The notes below the pieces were generated by a model that did not search any database, was not told where the DNA came from, and saw nothing but the letters and a program-made list of their open reading frames with translations. The translations under genes were made by a program, and so were the position numbers. From Synergistaceae bacterium (GTDB lineage: Bacteria; Synergistota; Synergistia; Synergistales; Synergistaceae), in the NCBI GenBank assembly GCA_031289955.1, contig JAITOL010000054.1:1-64000 (forward strand): 64,000 nucleotides of DNA, in the 5' to 3' direction. This document shows, in pieces, positions 40,106 through 50,657 of this stretch; position 1 is the stretch's first letter; the number at the start of each line of letters is the position of its first letter.

Positions 40106-41351
40106 TTACTCCAAGATTTCCCATTGCCCATTTTTTTGAGTCCCGCGGCGTATAATGACTCCGCGCCGTTTGAGTTCCGATATATACCTCATCGTGGTTC
40201 TTTTTGGTATACCAGTGGCTTCAACTATCTTTGCCGTGGATATTTTCTCATCGGCTTTTATAAGTTCAAGAACTTTCAGCAATCGTTCCTCGGCGCCGTG
40301 ATCGGCGCCATTGGTGCCACAATCGGCGCCAGTGGTGCCATCGGTACTACTACGATTTGGGGTTTCAGAATCCACATTGAAATTCATATTCCTCAGCGTT
40401 ACGATAAAAACCTGCTCTGTTGAGCGGAAGGACGGGGCGCTCTCGCTCGCGTATTCATCTCTGATTTTGCGAAGTCCGCTTCCTCGGCGCTCCATAAATT
40501 TCAAACGATGGAAAATATCGCATACTACCGGATTTCTGCGGACTGAGGCCACTTCGTCAATGTTCAAATCCTGAATCCGTTTGCCGTCAATCATCCCGCC
40601 AGGAGATACTACCTCCAGGCGATCATCGTACAATGATATTTCCGTTGTATTCCTCGTCGTCAATAGCGTCGATAAAAATCGACCCCTTCGAGAGGCCGTT
40701 CCAGCGCGTACAAAATACCCTCGACTGATAAACGGGACACTGATCGGCCATGAGCGCTCCGGCGAAAGTCAGTTGTCCGTTCTCGCAGAGCAGACCAAAG
40801 GACACGTAATCTCTGGGGGATTCAACCGAGTTACGAGTCTTTTGTTTGTATGTCGCCTCAAAGAGGGTGAAGCTGTAATCACGAAAAGCGTATTTACTTT
40901 CCAGTACGTCGAAAGACTGATTGCTGCCTTTCAGAATAAGTTCATTCAATATATGTGACGGCGCTGGCGCCGATTCGTTGCCCAAACGGATATAGGCGAG
41001 TTTATTGCCGTCCCCCGAATAGTAATATGGCGTCGACTGACCGGATTTTATCTCAAGCCTCAATATATCTTTATCTTCTATTGTCAAAGGTTCGAGCAGG
41101 AAGGTTGTCGCCGGTTCTATTCTTGTTTTTATAAGTTCGCTGATTTCTTCGGCTTTTGACTGTACATCAGCCAAGCCCAATACATGCCCATCGTTGGAGA
41201 CGCCGAAATAAATACTGCCGCCTATTCCGTTGGCGTATGCGCTCACGGTTTTCAGCCAGCTTTTCGGCTTTTTCAGTTCCGGCTCGGATTTGAAATCATA
41301 CTCCGTTGCCTCGGCAATCAGCATTTGGTTCAATGTTTTCATATTGCCCAC
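40106..41351 (-). pseudogene. Decayed AlbA_2/ATP-binding (Schlafen-AlbA-type) putative transcriptional regulator
   Basis: N-terminal ORF 40623-41351 (ATEYDFKSEP...ANGIGGSIYFGVSNDG...) and C-terminal ORF 40106-40663 (ISLYDDRLEVVSPGGMIDGK...ERRGSGLRKIRDEY... wHTH) in different frames, with the usual intervening ALxNAxxHRDY segment missing. Confidence 0.8.
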
Positions 41352-41486
41352 CTTTATATAACAATCCTATGATTTCTTCTGTTATGAGTTTATCATGTGT
41401 TGCCAGTAAAATACGCCAAGATAATCATATCGTAGTCAATACTTCGGCGGCGCAAGGATATTGACGCGGAGGGCTCTACTGAATCA

Positions 41487-41520
41487 TTTCAAAATAATCG
41501 CCTATGCCGCTCATGATTTA
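41487..41520 (+). repeat. 34-bp direct repeat, copy 2
   Basis: Identical to 39882-39915. Confidence 0.97.
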
Positions 41521-41634
41521 ATACGCAAAAACTGAATCATTATAACGTAAAAAAACAGAAATATTTTAAATCGCCTCATGTTATATTAACCCCAACCTGC
41601 GAAATACATAAAAAACTATCGGAGGTACACATAT

Positions 41635-44600
41635 ATGCTGATAAGGACAAGATTTTATCTTGTCACAATCATAACCATCTTGCTGGGAGTCTCTGGAACA
41701 GCTCTTCTAAACTACGCGCTTTTCAAGCGTGAGATAGTGAGCACATTGAACTCCAAGGAAACCTCTGTTGTCAGGGAAATTAAAAATGAAATAAAAAGGC
41801 GGGTCTTTGACGTATTTCAAAGAGTACAACTCATAAGAACCCATTCCAGCACGGTCGATTATCTCGCGGGCGATCCCAAGGGCAGAGATTATCAGGCCAC
41901 GAGGAACATGCTCTTCGGCATCCAGGCGCTCCTGCCCAACGCCTCCTCCATAACCATAGTGAACTCGTCCGGCCTCGTACTCATATCGAGCAACTATAAC
42001 ACGTCATTTCTCGGAAACATAGCGGACAGGGATTATTTTTCCGAAGCCATGAAGGGATACCTCCGCACGGCCTTCGAACCAAGACCGGACGACCCGTCGA
42101 AGTATAATTTCATAATAGCGGCGCCCGTCAGGACCAACGACTCCGTTGTCGGCGCGGTGATGGTCACCGTCAGCATGCACGAGCTCATAGACATTCCCAC
42201 GATGAACTCATTCGGTTACAGCGGGGATAACGCCTTATTCCTCGTCGACCAGGATGGCGCCGTTATCCTGCGCGAGGGAAACAAGGCGCGGGACGTGAGC
42301 ATTTGCCAACACAACCTCCTATATCCGGAGGCGAGATTCGGCGACGCCGGTATGCGCGACGAGGAAGACCTCCTGATATTTTTCACGTCGCTCCCGAGGA
42401 TCGGCCTCGAATTGGTGTCATACGCGCCGCGGGCGAGCTTATACAGATCGCTTTATACGTTCAGAAACACCAATATAATTGTGCATCTTGTGATTCTCCT
42501 CATCGCCGTCATATGCGCCAAAATACTCGCGAACTCGGTCATCCCGAGGCTGAGGCAGGGCATGGACTTCGCCCGCGCCGTTGTGGCCGGCGATATTTCC
42601 GGCAGGCTGGAGACGAGCGACGACGAATTCGGAACGATGTTCGGCGCGTTCAACATAATGATAAGCCATCTGAAGGAGGCGCTGGACAAGGCGGGCAGGA
42701 TGGAACGCCGCGCTTCCGCCGCAAACGACGCGCTCGCCGCGCAGAACAGCCGCCTGGAGTCCCTCGTGGCGAAAAGAACGGAGGAGCTCCAGAAAGCCAA
42801 CGAACACGCGAGCCTCATACTGAATATGGCGGACGAAGCCATTCTCGAGCTGGACGGCGATATGAGGATAAATTTCATGAACTCGCGCACACTGGAGATG
42901 CTGGGATATACGGAGGAGGAGCTCAGGGGCGGCGATTTCTTTTCCGCAGTCAGACACTGCCATATGGGAGGCGTGGTGTGCGACGACATCGACTGCGCGC
43001 TGAGAAGAGCGGCTGGAGGCAATGAGGAAACCAGGCTCCACAACATCCTCATTATGGACAGGGAGGACGGAGTAATTCCCGTGTCCATATCCGTGATGCC
43101 GGAAGGAGCGCCGCCTTCTCACCACGGCGCCATAATAGCGATCATAGACCAGTCCGAAATAAGCCGAACGTTCCAGGAGCTGCAAAACTCGAGCCCGACC
43201 GCCATTATCACCGTGCGCAACGGGATTGCGCTCAAAATCAACGATAAGGGATACGACATGTTGGGCCTGCGTCCCGGCGACCGGATGGAGCGCGTCTACG
43301 TCGACCTCGAACAGCGCAGCCAGATGCTCTCTTCGCTCGCTCTCGACAAACCGGTACGGGATTGTCCTATCCAGCTTTATGGGGCGAACGGCAGAAGGAT
43401 GGACACGCTCATAACGATTTACCCGTTCCTCTACGAGGGGATGTACACCCTGCTCGTCTGGGTTTCGGACGTCACGGCGCTGACGCAGGCAAAGATCATG
43501 GCGGAGAGAGCCGCGCGCGCGCGAACCGTCTTTCTGGCGTCCATGAGCCACGAGATTCGCACGCCGCTCAACGCGATCATGGGGCTGAGCGAAGCGGAGC
43601 TCCGCAACGAGCTGGCGGACGGCACACGCTCAAACATAGAGAAAATATACTCGTCCGGCTCGACCCTGCTCGGCATAATAAACGATATACTGGACATGTC
43701 GAAGATAGACTCCGGCAAATTCGAGATAGTGCCGGCGGAATACGACTTCACGAATATGATGAGCGATACGATTCAGCAGAACATAGTGAGGATAGCTTCT
43801 AAATCCATCAAGTTCGAGACGACGATCGACGAGGACACTCCAATGAGGTTCTTTGGCGATGAGATAAGGATAAGGCAGATATTGAACAATCTGCTCTCGA
43901 ACGCGTTCAAATACACGAACGAAGGCACAGTCACGCTCGACGTCACATGCGAGCGTAACGGTGATGATGCGTGGCTGGCGTTTGTCGTCCGCGACACCGG
44001 AATCGGCATCAAAGAAGAGGACATCCCAAATCTGTTCGTGGAGTACAGGCAGTTCGACCGGGCGAAGAACCTCAGGGTCGGCGGCACGGGTCTGGGGCTG
44101 TCGATATGCAAAAACCTCGTCGATATGATGGGAGGAGAGCTCGGGGTCGAGAGCGAATACGGGGTTGGATCCACGTTCACCGCGCGGATACCCCAGAAAA
44201 TCACGAACCCGGATCCGATAGGCTCGCATACGGCGAATAACCTCAGAACATTCCGCCTTATGAAACATCAGGCTTCGAAAAATTTTGCCCGCACTCCAAT
44301 GCCGTTCGGGAAGGCGCTCGTCGTCGACGACGTGACAACGAACCTCGACGTCGCGAAGGCACTGATGTCCCCGTATGAACTCACTGTGCACTGCGTGACG
44401 ACAGGTATGCAGGCGATAGAGGCGATACGCTCCGAACAGCCGCGATACGATATAATATTCATGGATCACATGATGCCGGAGATGGATGGAATAGAGACGG
44501 TGCGCGCGATAAGAAACGACATAGGCACGGAGTACGCCCGCGACGTTCCTATAATCGCCCTTACCGCCAACGCCATAATGGGAAACGAGGATCTATTCCT

Positions 44601-45348
44601 CAAGAACGGCTTCAACGCGTTCATCTCGAAACCGATCGACGTGAAAAAACTCGACAGGATATTGACGCAATGGATACAGAAAGAGACCGATGGCAATAAC
44701 TTGCCGGAAGAAGACCCGCCGAGCCTCTCATGCGAGAAGCCCGGATGGAGCATGGAGGGAGTGGACGTCGAAAAGGGATTCGCCCGCTTCGACGGGGAAA
44801 AAATTTATCTCGAACTCCTGTCTTCTTTCGCGAAGCACACGCCGCCGCTTCTGGCCGGCCTATCGAACGTGAGCGCCGAGTCATTGAGCGAATACGCGAC
44901 TGCCGTTCACGGGATCAAGGGCGCCGCCCACGGAATAATGGCGACGACACTGGCGGGCATGGCGGAGGAGCTCGAGCGGGCGGCGAAACGAGGGGATTTG
45001 GAAACTGTGCTGAACTATAACTGTGAATTCATACTGGCCGCGAAAAAACTGATCTCCGACATCCAGGCGGTCGCAATATCGCGCTCGAACGACGGCGCCG
45101 ACTCGAAGGAGACCAGGGACGCTCCGGACAGGGGCATGCTGGCCCGCCTGTTCGAGCAGTGCGGACAGTTCGACTTCGGCAACATGGATCGTACGCTCCG
45201 CGAACTCGAAAACTTCGTTTACGAACGCGAGGGCGACCTTGTGTCGTGGCTCCGCGAGAAAATCGACAACCTCGATTATAACGACATCAGCGAGCGGCTG
45301 CGCACAGTCCTCGACGGGGCGGAAATTGCCGCCGATGACCCAGCATGA
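41635..45348 (+). CDS. Hybrid sensor histidine kinase (Cache, HAMP, PAS, HisKA, HATPase, REC, HPt)
   Basis: [55 protein letters not shown]-terminal HPt (AVHGIKGAAHGI). Confidence 0.92.
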   Translation: MLIRTRFYLVTIITILLGVSGTALLNYALFKREIVSTLNSKETSVVREIKNEIKRRVFDVFQRVQLIRTHSSTVDYLAGDPKGRDYQATRNMLFGIQALLPNASSITIVNSSGLVLISSNYNTSFLGNIADRDYFSEAMKGYLRTAFEPRPDDPSKYNFIIAAPVRTNDSVVGAVMVTVSMHELIDIPTMNSFGYSGDNALFLVDQDGAVILREGNKARDVSICQHNLLYPEARFGDAGMRDEEDLLIFFTSLPRIGLELVSYAPRASLYRSLYTFRNTNIIVHLVILLIAVICAKILANSVIPRLRQGMDFARAVVAGDISGRLETSDDEFGTMFGAFNIMISHLKEALDKAGRMERRASAANDALAAQNSRLESLVAKRTEELQKANEHASLILNMADEAILELDGDMRINFMNSRTLEMLGYTEEELRGGDFFSAVRHCHMGGVVCDDIDCALRRAAGGNEETRLHNILIMDREDGVIPVSISVMPEGAPPSHHGAIIAIIDQSEISRTFQELQNSSPTAIITVRNGIALKINDKGYDMLGLRPGDRMERVYVDLEQRSQMLSSLALDKPVRDCPIQLYGANGRRMDTLITIYPFLYEGMYTLLVWVSDVTALTQAKIMAERAARARTVFLASMSHEIRTPLNAIMGLSEAELRNELADGTRSNIEKIYSSGSTLLGIINDILDMSKIDSGKFEIVPAEYDFTNMMSDTIQQNIVRIASKSIKFETTIDEDTPMRFFGDEIRIRQILNNLLSNAFKYTNEGTVTLDVTCERNGDDAWLAFVVRDTGIGIKEEDIPNLFVEYRQFDRAKNLRVGGTGLGLSICKNLVDMMGGELGVESEYGVGSTFTARIPQKITNPDPIGSHTANNLRTFRLMKHQASKNFARTPMPFGKALVVDDVTTNLDVAKALMSPYELTVHCVTTGMQAIEAIRSEQPRYDIIFMDHMMPEMDGIETVRAIRNDIGTEYARDVPIIALTANAIMGNEDLFLKNGFNAFISKPIDVKKLDRILTQWIQKETDGNNLPEEDPPSLSCEKPGWSMEGVDVEKGFARFDGEKIYLELLSSFAKHTPPLLAGLSNVSAESLSEYATAVHGIKGAAHGIMATTLAGMAEELERAAKRGDLETVLNYNCEFILAAKKLISDIQAVAISRSNDGADSKETRDAPDRGMLARLFEQCGQFDFGNMDRTLRELENFVYEREGDLVSWLREKIDNLDYNDISERLRTVLDGAEIAADDPA

Positions 45349-45854
45349 AAAACATGAGACCGACATCCGGCAAGGTCCGCTCGGCGCTCTTCAACATACT
45401 GGGCTCCGCGGGGCTCCTCGATGTGGACTTCCTCGACCTGTTTGCCGGCGCCGGACAGATCGCGGCGCTTGCCTTGCGCATGGGAGCTCGAAGCGCGCTC
45501 TGCGTGGAATCGGACAGAGCTTCGTCTTCAGCCGTGACTGCGCTGCTCCGAAAACATGGATTCGACGCGCCAACGGCGCTCTGTCTCGCTTCCGACGTGC
45601 GCCGGGCCGTGCCGCGCCTCGCCAGGGAGGCCCGTTCGTTCGGGGTCGTATTCGCCGACCCTCCCTACTGCATGGGTTGGGGGGAGACATTGCCGCGATT
45701 GATGGCGGAAAACTGGAACATAGTGGCGCCCGGAGGGGTTTTCGCGTTCGAACATTCGTCCCGGGATGTCATCTCGGATATTTTCGTTCCGAGGGATGAT
45801 AGAATATATGGAGAGACAGTGATTTCGTTCTACTGGAAACCGGAGGCGAGCTAA
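45345..45854 (+). CDS. rsmD: 16S rRNA (guanine966-N2)-methyltransferase
   Basis: MRPTSGKVRSALFNIL, DLFAGAGQIAALALRMGA, VVFADPPYCMGW; followed by coaD. Confidence 0.9.
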   Translation: MKNMRPTSGKVRSALFNILGSAGLLDVDFLDLFAGAGQIAALALRMGARSALCVESDRASSSAVTALLRKHGFDAPTALCLASDVRRAVPRLAREARSFGVVFADPPYCMGWGETLPRLMAENWNIVAPGGVFAFEHSSRDVISDIFVPRDDRIYGETVISFYWKPEAS

Positions 45855-45855
45855 A

Positions 45856-46347
45856 TTGAACAGAGCCGTATATCCCGGGTCGTTCGACCCTTTCACGAAC
45901 GGACACCTGGACATAACGGAAAGAGGCGCCACCATATTCGACGAGCTTATAGTGGCGGTGCTCATAAACGCGAGCAAGACGTCGATGTTCAGCGTCGAGG
46001 AGCGTCAGATGATGACGCGCGAAGCCACGGTTCACATACCCAATGTGCGGGTGCTCTCGTTCGATGGTCTTCTCGTCGATTTCATGCGCAGGGAGCACAG
46101 CAGGGTCATACTGCGGGGACTGAGGGCGCTTTCGGATTTCGAGTACGAGTTCCAGCTGGCTCAGATGAACAAACAGCTCGCTCCGGAGACGGAGACTTTC
46201 TTCATGGTGACGGACGCGAAATACTCATACCTCTCGAGCCGCAGCGTAAAAGAGGTATTCCAGTTCGGCGGAGCTATACAGGACTTCATACCTCCGGGCG
46301 TCTTCAGGAGGATGCGCGAACGCATCCCTCCGCGCGGCATAAAATAA
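45856..46347 (+). CDS. coaD: Phosphopantetheine adenylyltransferase
   Basis: AVYPGSFDPFTNGHLDITERGATIFDELIVAV; TTG start. Confidence 0.97.
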   Translation: MNRAVYPGSFDPFTNGHLDITERGATIFDELIVAVLINASKTSMFSVEERQMMTREATVHIPNVRVLSFDGLLVDFMRREHSRVILRGLRALSDFEYEFQLAQMNKQLAPETETFFMVTDAKYSYLSSRSVKEVFQFGGAIQDFIPPGVFRRMRERIPPRGIK

Positions 46348-46443
46348 ACCTCCCGCGATGATTATTCACCCAGGCGGCAAAATAATGGAGCCCTCGTCCG
46401 CTCTCTCTGGTATACTTATGGGGCACGGGGGAGGGAGCGCTCA

Positions 46444-47421
46444 ATGAAGACGTTGTTCGACGGCGCAAGGATAGGCTCGTTATCACTGCAAAATCGTTTA
46501 ATCCGTTCCGCCGTGGCCGACAAAACCTTCGACGGCTACGTGGACGAATCCATGATAGACACTTATGAAAAACTGGCGTCTGCCGGAGTTGGCGCTATCA
46601 TCACCGGCGCCACGCTCGTCGACGGAGAGGAAAAACTTTTGCCGATCGCAACGTTGTGCAGCGATTCCTTTGTCCCCGGACACAGAAAGCTGGTCGGCGC
46701 GGTTCATAAATACGACGTAAGGATAATAGCGCAGCTCGCGTATATAGGCTCCTACACGGCCACCGGAGATTATGGAGGGCTGATTACCCTGGCCCCGAGT
46801 CCCGTGCCGAATCTCCTGACCGGAACGCAATCCCGCGAGATGAGGCTCGGCGAGATAAAGCTGATACAAAAGAAATTCGCGGACGCCGCCCTGCGTGCCA
46901 AAAACGCCGGATATGACGCCGTCGAGATACATTGCGCCCACAGCCTTCTCCTGAGCCAGTTTCTGACGCCCCACTACAACCGAAGAACCGACGATTACGG
47001 CGGCCCCATAGAAAACAGGGCGCGCATGATAACGGAGACATATTTCGCCATCCGCAAGGCCACAGGATATGATTTCCCCGTGTGGGTGAAGATCAACAGC
47101 ACGGACGGCATCGACGACGGCATCGATGAAGATGACGTCATGTGTCTGTGCGGTCTTCTGACAAAAGCGGGAGTCGAGGCGATAGAGGTGAGCGGCAATT
47201 TCACGCCGGCCCGGTTCAAACCAGGACCATATTTCAGGGACGCTGCCGAGAGGATAGCTGACGAAAACAACGTCACCGTCGTCCTGACCGGCGGCAACAG
47301 GAAATTTAGCGACATGACCGCGATGCTGAACACGACCAATGTGCATTTCTTCGGAATGGCCCGCCCGTTCATCCGCGAACCTAAACTTATGGAGCGCTTC
47401 AGACGGGAAGCGGAGATTTGA
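46444..47421 (+). CDS. NADH:flavin oxidoreductase / old yellow enzyme family
   Basis: LQNRLIRSAVADKTFDGYVDE, DAVEIHCAHSLLLSQFLTPHYNRRTDDYGGPIENRAR. Confidence 0.93.
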   Translation: MKTLFDGARIGSLSLQNRLIRSAVADKTFDGYVDESMIDTYEKLASAGVGAIITGATLVDGEEKLLPIATLCSDSFVPGHRKLVGAVHKYDVRIIAQLAYIGSYTATGDYGGLITLAPSPVPNLLTGTQSREMRLGEIKLIQKKFADAALRAKNAGYDAVEIHCAHSLLLSQFLTPHYNRRTDDYGGPIENRARMITETYFAIRKATGYDFPVWVKINSTDGIDDGIDEDDVMCLCGLLTKAGVEAIEVSGNFTPARFKPGPYFRDAAERIADENNVTVVLTGGNRKFSDMTAMLNTTNVHFFGMARPFIREPKLMERFRREAEI

Positions 47422-48166
47422 ATATATCCTCGCTGTAGACGACCCTCCAGAGGAAAAGGCCGCACGGGGCGACGGTCTTGGCCGATATATGCCTGCGCGC
47501 TCCATAAAGCAGGGACTCGAACCAGGCGTCGTCCCGTTTTCCAGCCGCCACGGCGAGTAAATTGCCCACAGTTATCCTCACCATGTTCGTGAGATAGGAG
47601 TTCGCTATTATCCTGAAGACGATCATGCTGCCGCGTCTTTTCAACGCGGCTGATTTTACCGTCCTGATGGTGTTCGCCGGCCTGTCCGAGGTTCGGCAAA
47701 AAGCGCCGAAATCGTGCTCTCCCGCCAGCAGAGAAGCCGCCTGGGCCGCGCGGCCCCAGTCGAAGTGACTGCCGCAGAGCCATAGAACGTAAGGCTTTAT
47801 ATGAGGATAACATGTCGGCGCGTTCCAGATAAAATAGCGGTATTCCCGGTAAACCGCGTCGCGCCTCGCGTCGAACGAATCATCCGTTGTCGCGGCCCTC
47901 ATCACCGAGACCGACGCGGGGAGACGCGCGTTTATCGCGAGCCGCAACCTGCGCGGCGCCCAGGCGTGAACCGCGTCGAAGTGCGCTATCTGAGCCCGGG
48001 CATGCACTCCCGCGTCCGTACGGCCCGCTCCATTTATTCTGACACGCTCCCCAAGAGCGCGAAGCGCTCCTTCGACCGCGTCCTGCACCCCGTTTTCATT
48101 GGACTGAGACTGCCAGCCCGAGAAACCGGTCCCATCGTAGGAAAGTTCCAGGGCTATTCTAGGCAT
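47399..48166 (-). CDS. truA: tRNA pseudouridine38-40 synthase
   Basis: RIALELSYDGTGFSGWQSQ, INGAGRTDAGVHARAQIAHFD. Confidence 0.96.
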   Translation of the reverse strand: MPRIALELSYDGTGFSGWQSQSNENGVQDAVEGALRALGERVRINGAGRTDAGVHARAQIAHFDAVHAWAPRRLRLAINARLPASVSVMRAATTDDSFDARRDAVYREYRYFIWNAPTCYPHIKPYVLWLCGSHFDWGRAAQAASLLAGEHDFGAFCRTSDRPANTIRTVKSAALKRRGSMIVFRIIANSYLTNMVRITVGNLLAVAAGKRDDAWFESLLYGARRHISAKTVAPCGLFLWRVVYSEDIFKSPLPV

Positions 48167-48995
48167 GAGTCAATAACCGCGCCATCTGAGGCATATACAT
48201 GGTCCACAGTTTCGACAACGCGACGAAGAATATAGCGTACAACAAAGCGTTCGTGTCGCGGACGCTCCAGGAGAGAGGATTCATGCGGGTTCTTGGAGCG
48301 CCGGGCACGTAACATCTCGACTCCATCGCCGTGGCCAGGTTCTCCGCCCTGGCGAACACGAGAACGAAGAGGGGCACGAGGACAGGGATGTAACTTCTGG
48401 CTCGCTTTAAGAGCCCTCCGCTCTCGAAATCAGCGCCTCGCGAAATCTGGGCTTTGAGTATCCTGTCCGTCTCCTCGAAAAGCGTCGGTATGAAGCGAAG
48501 GGCTATCGTCATCATCATGGCCATCTCGGACACCGGAAAGCGCAGTATGGCAAGAGGAGAGAGCAAGCGTTCGAGCCCGTCGGAAAACGACATGGGGCTC
48601 GTAGTCATCATCAGAACCGCCGCGAACATGACGAGGAAATAGAGCCTCAATCCCATGACGAACGCCAGTATGAGCCCCTCCTCCGTAATTTTGAGAAAAC
48701 CAATTCGAAATATCTCCCGCCCCGGAGTCCAGAAGAGGTTCAGCACGACGGTGAAGACGACGAGAAAAAGAACCGGCCTGCCGGAACGCAATATGGACGA
48801 GAATTTGACGCGGCTCGCCGCCGAACAGATGGCGAGGCACGCGGCCCACAGGACGAAATCCGCCGGGTTGCCCGCCATGAAAAGACCGGCCAGGAGGACG
48901 AACGTGACGATTATCTTGCACCTCGGATCGAGGGAATGGACAAACGAATCGCCGGGAATGAACTGCCCTATCGAAAAACCGTTTGACAGCTTCAC
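48159..48995 (-). CDS. ecfT: Energy-coupling factor transporter transmembrane protein EcfT
   Basis: SFVHSLDPRCKIIVTFVLLAG; polytopic; ARAENLATAMESRCY EcfT motif. Confidence 0.93.
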   Translation of the reverse strand: MKLSNGFSIGQFIPGDSFVHSLDPRCKIIVTFVLLAGLFMAGNPADFVLWAACLAICSAASRVKFSSILRSGRPVLFLVVFTVVLNLFWTPGREIFRIGFLKITEEGLILAFVMGLRLYFLVMFAAVLMMTTSPMSFSDGLERLLSPLAILRFPVSEMAMMMTIALRFIPTLFEETDRILKAQISRGADFESGGLLKRARSYIPVLVPLFVLVFARAENLATAMESRCYVPGAPRTRMNPLSWSVRDTNALLYAIFFVALSKLWTMYMPQMARLLTHA

Positions 48996-49840
48996 TGACG
49001 CGCGCCGCGCGATCTCTCGAGCGCCTCCACTATGGCGGAGACTTCGCAGTGTATGGGCACATCTATGCCGCGCATCCTCATGCGGTGCGCGAAACGCGCC
49101 AGAGGCGGCAAAATGAGCCCCTGTACGGGATTTGACGCCAGATAGAGCGCTATCTCCCAGGGAGCTCCGGTGATGACGGCCCGTCCACGTTCGAGCACAA
49201 GTATCCTGTCGCTGTGTTCGAGGGCGCTCTTGAGGTCGTGAGTGACCTGCACCACCGCGAGACCGCCGGAACGTATGTCGTTCAGAATTCTGGTGAGGTC
49301 GCGGACTCCGGAGGCGTCGAGCCCGGCCGTTGGCTCATCGAGCACCAGATAGTCGGGCTTCATGGCTATAACTGAGGCGATGGCCACCCGCCTTCTCTCT
49401 CCGCCGGACAGGCGAAACGGGTTCGATTCGAGAAGGGACGGATCGAGCCCTGAGGCCTCAACTGCCTCGTCGACGCACTCTTCGAGCTCAGGGCCGACTA
49501 CTCCCCAGTTCGATGGGGCGAATTCTATTTCTTCGCGCACGGTATCCGAAAAAAACTGAGATTCCGGATACTGGAAAACGAGCCCTACTTTCCTCCGCAG
49601 CTCCCGGGCGCGCGGCGAACCCTCACGCGCGCTCTCCCCGTCTATCAAGACGCGCCCCGAGGATGGGAATAACAGCAGGTTCAAATGCTGGGCCAGCGTG
49701 GATTTTCCGCTGCCGGTATGGCCGACGACGGAAACCCACTCTCCTCGGTTTACCGTGAGAGATACTCCGCCCAAGGCGACGTTCTCCGCCGCGGCGCCGA
49801 CGTTATAGGAATACGTGACGTTCTCGGCCTCTAAAGACAC
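48992..49840 (-). CDS. ecfA2: Energy-coupling factor ATP-binding protein EcfA2
   Basis: VSVVGHTGSGKSTLAQHLN, LSGGERRRVAIASVIAMKPDYLVLDEPTAGLD; trimmed to GTG 49840. Confidence 0.92.
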   Translation of the reverse strand: MSLEAENVTYSYNVGAAAENVALGGVSLTVNRGEWVSVVGHTGSGKSTLAQHLNLLLFPSSGRVLIDGESAREGSPRARELRRKVGLVFQYPESQFFSDTVREEIEFAPSNWGVVGPELEECVDEAVEASGLDPSLLESNPFRLSGGERRRVAIASVIAMKPDYLVLDEPTAGLDASGVRDLTRILNDIRSGGLAVVQVTHDLKSALEHSDRILVLERGRAVITGAPWEIALYLASNPVQGLILPPLARFAHRMRMRGIDVPIHCEVSAIVEALERSRGARQ

Positions 49841-50652
49841 AGCGCTTCCAGAATATCCTCCACCACAGGACGAGTATCCGGCAATATCAAACCGCGCGAG
49901 CGCAGCTCGCGATAGAGCGCCAGTTCGCCAGGCTCGTCGAAGCCGCGCCTGAGATACTCTCCGCCCCAGAAATCCGAGGGGGAGCCATCCCAAACTATGC
50001 GCCCCGACTCCATCACAGCTATTCGGCTCGCGTAAGCAGTGTCCTCCATTATGTGCGTTATCTGGATCATCGTCATACCCCGGCGGTTCAGTTCGCGAAG
50101 ACACTCCAAAAGGGACGCGCGCCCCTCGGGGTCGAGCATCGAAGTCGCCTCGTCGAGTACGAGCGCGCGCGGTTCGAGCGCGAGCGCTCCGGCAAGAGCG
50201 AGGCGCTGCTTCTGTCCTCCGGAGAGCGTGTGAGACCCTCTTCGCCGAAGTTCCGACAGCCCGGTAAGTTCGAGGGCGCGATCAACCCTGCCCCTGATGT
50301 CGTCGGGCGAGAGAGCGAGGTTCTCCGGACCGAACGCCACGTCCTCCTCGACAATTGCGCAGACGATCTGATCCTCAGGATTTTGGAAGACGAGCGCGAC
50401 GCCCTGGCGGATGAGCGGAACGCAATCCGGGTCCGAACTGTCGAGCCCCAGCGCAAAACAAGCGCCCTGCGTAGGCGCGAGCAGGGCGTTGCAAATTTTA
50501 GCGAGCGTTGATTTTCCGGAACCGTTCGCCCCTAGCAGGGCTATCCATTCTCCCGGCGCGACCTCGAGGTCGATGCCGTCCAAGGCGGGGGCGGTCGCTC
50601 CTTTGTAGGAGTAAACCGCTCCCCGGATGGAAAATATGCGTTCTTGTTCCAC
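49831..50652 (-). CDS. ecfA1: Energy-coupling factor ATP-binding protein EcfA1
   Basis: IALLGANGSGKSTLAKICNALL, LSGGQKQRLALAGALALEPRALVLDEATSMLDPEGR. Confidence 0.93.
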   Translation of the reverse strand: MEQERIFSIRGAVYSYKGATAPALDGIDLEVAPGEWIALLGANGSGKSTLAKICNALLAPTQGACFALGLDSSDPDCVPLIRQGVALVFQNPEDQIVCAIVEEDVAFGPENLALSPDDIRGRVDRALELTGLSELRRRGSHTLSGGQKQRLALAGALALEPRALVLDEATSMLDPEGRASLLECLRELNRRGMTMIQITHIMEDTAYASRIAVMESGRIVWDGSPSDFWGGEYLRRGFDEPGELALYRELRSRGLILPDTRPVVEDILEALCL

Positions 50653-50657
50653 TGGAA

